Assembly (NCBI RefSeq): GCF_039545055.1
Contig: NZ_BAABRP010000002.1
Span: forward strand, 87,501 to 107,500
Direction of reading: 5' to 3'
Origin: Deinococcus carri
GTDB taxonomy: Bacteria > Deinococcota > Deinococci > Deinococcales > Deinococcaceae
Length of the DNA: 20,000 bases
Below, piece by piece: positions 12,997-20,000 of this stretch. The position numbers were made by a program, and so were the translations under genes. The notes beneath the pieces are model-generated. The model ran no database searches and had not been told where the DNA came from. It saw only the letters and a list, made by a program, of their open reading frames with translations. The first letter of the stretch is position 1. Each line of letters starts with the position of its first letter.

Positions 12997-13329
12997 TCAG
13001 GCACTGCCAGGCACTTCCTCGACGCGTGTGGTGTGCATCTCCCCATCCTGGCGCTCCCGCGTCACGCGCACCCGGAGGCCCTGCTCACGTTCACTGTGCT
13101 GCGCGGCACCCACGATCTGGGGGGTGGCGTCCGGGTCAAGCAGGCTGAGGCGGCCGTCGTTACCGACCAGACCGTACCCACTCTCGACGCAGTGCCCCTT
13201 AAGGGCGCAGGCACGGGTATGTTCACGTGCCCGTTCCAGAAGTTCGTCCTGTCGATACCTTCGCAGACAGATCAGGTCCACGACATAGCCTTCGAGCGTT
13301 TCGTTCTGGGCATCAGAGCCTTTGTTCAC
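12997..13329 (-). CDS. Small conserved-looking protein with paired Cys/His
   Basis: 110 aa, cytosolic by lack of a signal. Start GTG at 13329 with AAAGGAG just upstream. The core reads LEGYVVDLICLRRYRQDELL, then EHTRACALKGHCVESGYGLV and DGRLSLLDPD. This G-x-VVD-xx-C ... H-xx-C-A-xx-x-x-C ... G-x-GL ... LLD layout resembles a recurring type of small bacterial protein that usually has a signal peptide and pairs of Cys and His suitable for metal or redox chemistry. Here the three Cys (in LICL, RACA, GHC) and two His could form such a site. The C-terminal part (LRVRVTRERQDGEMHTTRVE) is a beta-strand-like extension. Function unknown; a metal or redox role is inferred from residues and neighbours. 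Confidence 0.65.
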   Translation of the reverse strand: MNKGSDAQNETLEGYVVDLICLRRYRQDELLERAREHTRACALKGHCVESGYGLVGNDGRLSLLDPDATPQIVGAAQHSEREQGLRVRVTRERQDGEMHTTRVEEVPGSA

Positions 13330-13437
13330 GGTTCTCCTTTCTCATGCGTGCCCCCTAAGCTTTTCGGTGCGTCGGCTGGCCGGTTCGCGGTCCTGACTTC
13401 AGTAGGCTTCCTCCTTTCCGGGCGCGCTGGCCAGATT

Positions 13438-16401
<2,964 letters not shown>

Positions 16402-16405
<4 letters not shown>

Positions 16406-16932
16406 ACGTGCTCTCCCCGGCGCGGCTCGGAGGACGCGGGAAGGGGGTAACCGCCCCACTCCATGGCCAGGTGGGCCAGCCTCTCGCGCTCACCCAGAGC
16501 CTCGACCAGCACGGGCTGGATGGGCTGGCCCGTCTCCACATGCGTAGCGCGTTCGTCGCCCGCCCGTGCCTCGGCGGCCATCGCGGCTAGCCGGAGCGTG
16601 AGCAGCCCCCCGGTCAGGGCCCCGACGCTCCCCCCCAGAAATGCGAACAGAACGGTGGGTGCGCCCGTCGGGGCGGCGAAGATGGGGCCGAGGCGTGGCA
16701 GGCCCAGCATGAAGTTCTCCGCGAGCGCCCCGAGCAGACCCAGGACAGCGCCGCCGATCAGGGCGCCCACCCACACCGCCAGGTGCATCCCCACGGGAAA
16801 GAGGTTCACGCGAGCGGGAAGGTCCACCCGGTGCCCCATCTCCAGTGCTTGTTGTGCAAACCCCCAGGCTGCCTCGGGTGAAGGGAACTCCAGGGTCGTC
16901 AGGTGTGCTGGCTTGTGCTGCTGTTTGGGCAT
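16402..16932 (-). CDS. Small two-helix membrane protein, unknown function
   Basis: 176 aa, first gene of the long minus-strand run. Start ATG at 16932 follows a GGAGAGGAGAGGG ribosome site; the frame is open to 17010, but that part spans the promoter. The N-terminus (HLTTLEFPSPEAAWGFAQQA) resembles the short cytosolic domain of 'general stress 17M-like' proteins, which also carry Gly-rich helices. Two membrane segments follow: GMHLAVWVGALIGGAVLGLL and TVLFAFLGGSVGALTGGLLT, both with glycine-zipper spacing. The C-terminal ~60 residues are hydrophilic. The stop overlaps the start of the CWB2/DUF4396 fusion gene (ATGA), which suggests a shared complex. No family can be named with confidence. Confidence 0.7.
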
Positions 16933-16982
16933 GCCCTCTCCTCTCCACTGCCAGGGACGCTGGGTGGATGTGTAACCCTCGT

Positions 16983-17040
16983 AGCGTAGGCACAACTTTG
17001 TTAAGCTCATGTAAAGCTCACGTCAGATGTGAATAAGCTC
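16983..17040 (-). promoter_or_regulatory. Direct-repeat operator and -10 box of the CWB2/DUF4396 operon
   Basis: On the minus strand CTTTACA (17016-17010) and CTTAACA (17005-16999) are 11 bases apart, each preceded by GAG. A third GAGCTT lies 21 bases further upstream (17040-17035). Ten bases after the second repeat comes TACGCT (16988-16983). An A-rich tract (17046-17058 region) upstream could help RNA polymerase. The geometry matches the oxidase promoter at 5450-5482. The leader to the ATG at 16932 would be ~45 bases. Confidence 0.55.
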
Positions 17041-17465
17041 CAAGCAGTTTTTTTCGTTTTGTGGGAAACGTGAGCATATCAGCAGGATTTCTGATGCAGC
17101 ATGGCGGCCCTCCGGGGCTGATCCTGGCCCTGGTGCTCGCGCCTGCTGTCGCTGCCAGGCTGCTGCCGAACAGGAGTTCAACCCTGACCGCAGGGCGGCG
17201 CGACCGGGGTATCTGGCGGAGGACAGGCGGGACAACTGTGCGGAGATGCAGCACCCCGGCGGGGCACAACGGTACTGGGCCTTGAGCGTGTTGACGGTTT
17301 CCACCCGTCCGGATGCGGAAGAGAGCGTGTGGGGACGTCGCCTCGGTATGTCCCGGCACTGCGGTCAGGATTGGGGAAGCGCTGACGCCAGCGGTCTCAC
17401 CGCTTGCCCCACGGGACGCGCACCTCCCGCCGCCCCCACAAGCCAGCATTCTGGGCGGGCGCCGA
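17041..17465. other. Gene-free stretch
   Basis: Open frames are present on both strands but are Arg/Pro/Gly/Ser-rich, mutually overlapping, and show no ribosome sites, membrane segments or family motifs. The A/T-rich part at 17041-17060 belongs to the upstream end of the promoter. Nothing further can be supported. Confidence 0.4.
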
Positions 17466-17687
17466 TCACTTGCTGGGCTTGTCCTGCGGCGTTGGGGGTG
17501 CCGGTTCTTCCAGCCGCGCCCCCGGTCCGGGTCCACCCCCGATCCCGCCCCCACCGTACCCTCCGTCCACGACGCGGCCAGCCTTCAGGAGAGCGGCACC
17601 CTGATCTGGTTCGTCCACCCCCACGCGGAGCTCATTACGGAGTTCACGAACACCCTGCGCGACCTTGACCAGGTCCCCCGCCAGGTT
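17466..17687 (-). pseudogene. C-terminal relic of a lost gene with Gly/Pro-rich tail
   Basis: A 73-codon frame without a start codon at its head (it opens right after TAG at 17690-17688) reads NLAGDLVKVAQGVRELRNEL, then DEPDQGAALLKAGRVVDGG, GGGGIGGGPGPG, and a Pro-rich end QDKPSK with a TGA. The first part looks like real amphipathic helix and the codon use is good, so this is probably the 3' end of a gene whose 5' part is gone. The GIGGGPGPG tail is nearly the same as that in the protein at 11933-12499. It lies just downstream of chrA. Confidence 0.4.
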
Positions 17688-17715
17688 CTAACGGGTTCTG
17701 GTCCGTCGCATACGC

Positions 17716-18951
17716 TCACAGCAGCAGCCCGCCTGCCAGGGCCGAGAGTGCCACCACCAGCCATGGCGGCAGCTTGGCGTACTCCAGGAGCGCGAACGCA
17801 GCGAGCACCAGCGCGAAGTCGAGCGGGGATGCCACGGCAGCTGTGAACACTGGCGTGTACAGCGCGGCCAGCAGGATACCGACCACGCCCGCATTCACCC
17901 CCCGCAGTGCCGACTGCACGGCAGGCCGGGCACGCAGAGCGTTCCAGAACGGCAGGGCGCCCGCCACCAGCAGAAACGACGGCAGGAAGATCGCCACCAG
18001 CGCCAGGGCTGCCGCGACGAAGCGATTCAGCCCCACCTGGCTGACCGCGCCCAGGTACGCGCTGAAGGTAAAGAGCGGTCCTGGCACGGCCTGCGTGGCC
18101 CCGTACCCAGCGAGAAAGGCGTCATGGGTGACCCAACCGGGCGGAACCACCTCCGCTTCCAGCAGCGGCAGCACGACGTGCCCACCCCCGAAGACCAGTG
18201 AACCCGCGCGGTAGAAGCTGTCGAAGACGCTGAGGACCGGACCGCCCACGGTCTCCCGCAGGAAGGGCAGGCCGACCAGCAGCAGGCCGAACACCGTCAG
18301 GAAGGCCGCGCCGAGGCGGCGGGGCAGGGCGAGCGGCAAGTCTGCACCTGTCACAGGACCAATGGCGGGCAGAAAGCGCCACCCGACCAGGCCAGCCACC
18401 AGGATCACCAACACCTGAATGAAGGCGCTCGGCACGAGGAGGACGGCAATGGCGGCACCCAGGGCGAGTGCGGCGCGTGAGCGGTCGGGCGTCAGGTTCC
18501 GCGCCATGCCGAGCACGGCCTGGGCGACGACCGCCACGGCGACGACCTTCAGGCCGCGCAGCCAGCCCGCGTCCCCGAGATCACCCACCGCAGCCACACC
18601 GAGGGCAAACAGCACCAGGATGAGGGCGCTGGGCAGTGTGAAGCCCAGCCACGCCGCGAGCGCACCCCACAATCCGGCGCGGCTGATGCCCAGAGCCATG
18701 CCAACCTGGCTGCTGGCCGGACCGGGCAGGAACTGGCACAGGGCCACCAGGTCGGCGTAGTTGTGCTCGTCGAGCCACCTGCGCCGGTTCACGAACTCCT
18801 CGCGGAAGTATCCCAGGTGCGCGACGGGACCACCGAAACTGGTAAGGCCCAGGCGGGTGAAGGCCAGCAGCACCTCCAGAAAACGGTGTCCCGAAGGGGG
18901 TGTAGAGACCACCTGCGCGGGCGCATCGGGAGAAGAATGCAGGCCGTTCAC
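17716..18951 (-). CDS. chrA: Chromate transporter ChrA (two-domain form)
   Basis: Inner-membrane chromate efflux protein of the CHR family, 411 aa, the usual length for the two-domain form. Both family halves are visible: in the first, RLGLTSFGGPVAHLGYFREE followed by LCQFLPGPASSQVGMALG; in the second, AGSLVFGGGHVVLPLLEAEV, GATQAVPGPLFTFSAYLG. These are the repeated 'FGGP/FGGG' and 'PGP' motifs of the family, and about ten to twelve hydrophobic helices follow. Start GTG at 18951 overlaps the PadR stop (GTGA), so the two are made from one transcript. Regulation by the PadR protein, which would release on a signal such as chromate, is likely by analogy with other padR/chr arrangements but is not shown. 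Confidence 0.94.
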   Translation of the reverse strand: MNGLHSSPDAPAQVVSTPPSGHRFLEVLLAFTRLGLTSFGGPVAHLGYFREEFVNRRRWLDEHNYADLVALCQFLPGPASSQVGMALGISRAGLWGALAAWLGFTLPSALILVLFALGVAAVGDLGDAGWLRGLKVVAVAVVAQAVLGMARNLTPDRSRAALALGAAIAVLLVPSAFIQVLVILVAGLVGWRFLPAIGPVTGADLPLALPRRLGAAFLTVFGLLLVGLPFLRETVGGPVLSVFDSFYRAGSLVFGGGHVVLPLLEAEVVPPGWVTHDAFLAGYGATQAVPGPLFTFSAYLGAVSQVGLNRFVAAALALVAIFLPSFLLVAGALPFWNALRARPAVQSALRGVNAGVVGILLAALYTPVFTAAVASPLDFALVLAAFALLEYAKLPPWLVVALSALAGGLLL

Positions 18952-19286
18952 GGGTGTTCCTCGGGGTGGGGCAGCGGGTGAGCGCTACTGTCGTCGAGGA
19001 CCTCGCGCGTCAGCTCGCGGACTTTCTGCCGCGCCTCACGCAGAGCCGCGTGGCCGAGTTCCGTGAGGATGTAGTATTTGCGGACCTTTCCGCCCACCAC
19101 ACGCTCTTCCTGGGCGAGGTACCCATCCCGGGCGAGGCCGTGCAGCATCGGATAGAGGGTGCCGGGACTGAGCCGGTACCCGTGGCGGGCCAGCTCCTCC
19201 AGCATGGCAACGCCGTAGATGGGTTCATGGGCGGCGTGGTAGAGGATGTGGATTTTGACAAAGCCCAGCAAGAAGTCTCGCAGCAT
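18948..19286 (-). CDS. PadR-family transcriptional regulator
   Basis: 112-aa winged-helix repressor of the short PadR type. The domain is clear: ILYHAAHEPIYGVAMLEELA, LSPGTLYPMLHGLARDGYLA (the recognition-helix region with the typical LYPxLxxLxxxGxL), YILTELGHAALREARQKVRE, and a short C-terminal helix. The ATG at 19286 has no recognisable ribosome site (GGTAACCGACCCC precedes it), so translation may be leaderless or from weak signals. Its four-base overlap with chrA makes autoregulation of the operon likely. Inducer unknown; chromate or oxidative stress would be the natural candidate. Confidence 0.88.
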   Translation of the reverse strand: MLRDFLLGFVKIHILYHAAHEPIYGVAMLEELARHGYRLSPGTLYPMLHGLARDGYLAQEERVVGGKVRKYYILTELGHAALREARQKVRELTREVLDDSSAHPLPHPEEHP

Positions 19287-19361
19287 GGGGTCGGTTACCG
19301 GGGATGGGATTCGAGGGGAGTGGCCGTGCCGGGGGACAGACTTGGCTCACCGGCGCTTGCG

Positions 19362-19490
19362 TCAAGCTTCACGGTTCCACAGCTTGTAACGCAAGTCAAT
19401 ATCGGCAGCCGAAACCAAGGCTACGGTGACCTGCGAGGCAGACGCCCGGTGATACTCCAGGAAATCCTTACACCCGCCCACTTGCAAGGG
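19362..19490 (-). pseudogene. Orphan C-terminal coding tail of unknown gene
   Basis: A minus-strand frame ending at 19362 reads DFLEYHRASASQVTVALVSA followed by ADIDLRYKLWNREA and a stop, which looks like genuine protein with mixed hydrophobic pattern. Towards 19490 the frame loses sense, where the decayed IS3-type element on the plus strand begins. It may be the 3' end of a gene cut by that insertion. No family is recognised. The upstream limit given is approximate. Confidence 0.35.
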
Positions 19491-19512
19491 TTGGGCACAC
19501 TCGAGGGACCTC

Positions 19513-19800
19513 GTGGGAAAACAACGGAAACAGTGGCCGACCGACACCAAGGAGCAGATCGTCTTGGCGGTGCTGGGCGGCTAGCTTGGCGTGGCGGAAG
19601 CGGCCCGGCAGCACGGCGCCAGTGAAAGCCTGATTCACACCTGGCAGGCGCAGTTCCTGGAGGCGGGCCGCGCCCACCTCGCGTGTGAACGCTAGACCGA
19701 GTTGGAACGCGAAAACGAGCGACTGAAGGCGTTGGTCGGTGAGAAGGAATTGGCACTCCAGATCGCAGAAAGGTGGGATGGGCAGCTTGGAGAGGACCAA
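19513..19800 (+). mobile_element. IS3-family orfA (transposase N-terminal) remnant
   Basis: From GTG 19513 the frame reads GKQRKQWPTDTKEQIVLAVL, GG, stop, LGVAEAARQHGASESLIHTW, QAQFLEAGRAHLACER, stop, TELERENERLKALVGEKELA, LQIAE. This is the IS3-group OrfA layout: helix-turn-helix (VAEAARQHGASESLIHTW) followed by a leucine-zipper-like coil (ELERENERLKAL). Two in-frame TAG codons (19591-19593 and 19693-19695) stand where Gln is expected, so the gene is dead. The end near 19800 is approximate; no OrfB (DDE) motif and no clear terminal inverted repeats were found. Confidence 0.7.
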
Positions 19801-20000
19801 GCGCACCTGGTTCATGCCCACTTTTGGTGCTCTGGGCACTCCAGAAGCCGCAGCTCATCTGCTGCCAGCAGACTCGCGGCATGGACCCGTTCCTGAGCTC
19901 GACTTTGTCCAAAGGGAAGTTCAGGCCGCGTAGCAAAGCGCGTCTGTGAGGCGATCTACGAGCGAGCGCGGGACTTGTACGAGGTCGTCGGCTGTAGGGG
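19801..20000. other. Unresolved stretch, possibly more mobile-element debris
   Basis: Frames on both strands are short and show no catalytic motif. A plus-strand frame (ending at ~19933) and a minus-strand frame (from 19936) both contain protein-like pieces, for example LRGLNFPLDKVELRNGS on the minus strand, without a recognisable family. It may be the degraded rest of the insertion or of another element reaching beyond the window. Confidence 0.25.

Noticed and set aside
13355..13402. Possible 15-residue leader peptide from CTG after AAAGGAGG
   Set aside because: A CTG start is rare and the product has no recognisable attenuator feature; the ribosome-like site is only mentioned as a trace.
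17018..17554. Minus-strand frame of 178 codons in the gene-free stretch
   Set aside because: It crosses the promoter at 16983-17040, has no ribosome site and is low in complexity.
17313..17846. Plus-strand frame containing a protein-like piece (TLIWFVHPHAELITEF)
   Set aside because: The opposite strand gives a better coding relic with proper stop and tail similarity to another protein; the plus frame runs into the antisense of chrA.

Overview
The window is GC-rich, with short intergenic gaps, many GTG starts and stop/start overlaps, and TANNNT-type -10 boxes placed very close to starts. Together with the gene content this suggests a Deinococcus-like bacterium, probably an accessory region such as a plasmid, megaplasmid or island. 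The taxon is inferred from style and content, not from a marker gene.

Layout. (1) 1-2413, minus strand: a dipeptide/oligopeptide-type ABC importer, with a substrate-binding lipoprotein-like or periplasmic protein followed 9 bp later by a permease cut by the window edge, and a good sigma70-type promoter. (2) 2414-5482, minus: an M23 peptidase remnant, then a DUF4396 membrane protein followed by a two-domain Met-rich multicopper oxidase. (3) 5483-7974, minus: a BNR/Asp-box repeat protein and a C39-like peptidase. (4) 8062-9300, plus: a Cys-rich four-helix-bundle copper-binding protein and a Met/His-rich DUF305 protein, closed by a hairpin terminator. (5) 9345-10379, minus: an Xre/MbcA-type antitoxin with a RES-domain toxin. 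(6) 10758-16932, minus: a long, tightly packed run beginning with a small membrane protein, then a fusion of a CWB2-like extracytoplasmic domain to a DUF4396-like membrane domain, a second CWB2-like protein, a small conserved protein, a DUF2231/DsbA-like chimera, a protein of unknown function, a Mug-type DNA glycosylase and two frameshifted membrane-protein relics. (7) 17466-19286, minus: a gene-tail relic and a padR-chrA chromate-efflux pair. (8) 19287-20000: a decayed IS3-type orfA and an orphan gene tail.

How they may work together. Multicopper oxidase, Csp-like storage protein, DUF305 protein, DUF4396 proteins and the Asp-box protein form a recognisable copper-handling set: oxidation and binding of Cu outside, sequestration inside. 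ChrA adds chromate efflux. The most interesting system is the CWB2-like/DUF4396-like membrane pair (13438-16405), whose membrane half looks like a divergent paralogue of the DUF4396 protein beside the oxidase. An 11-bp-period direct repeat close to CTTTACA-N4-CTTAACA lies upstream of the oxidase operon, the CWB2/DUF4396 operon and the copper-storage operon, and in weaker form before the C39 gene. This suggests one OmpR/PhoB-type response regulator, encoded elsewhere, controls them as a regulon. That link is inferred from reading the sequence and has not been tested.

Several genes are broken or chimeric (M23, two membrane relics, DUF2231/DsbA, tail relic, IS3), so the region has been shuffled repeatedly.
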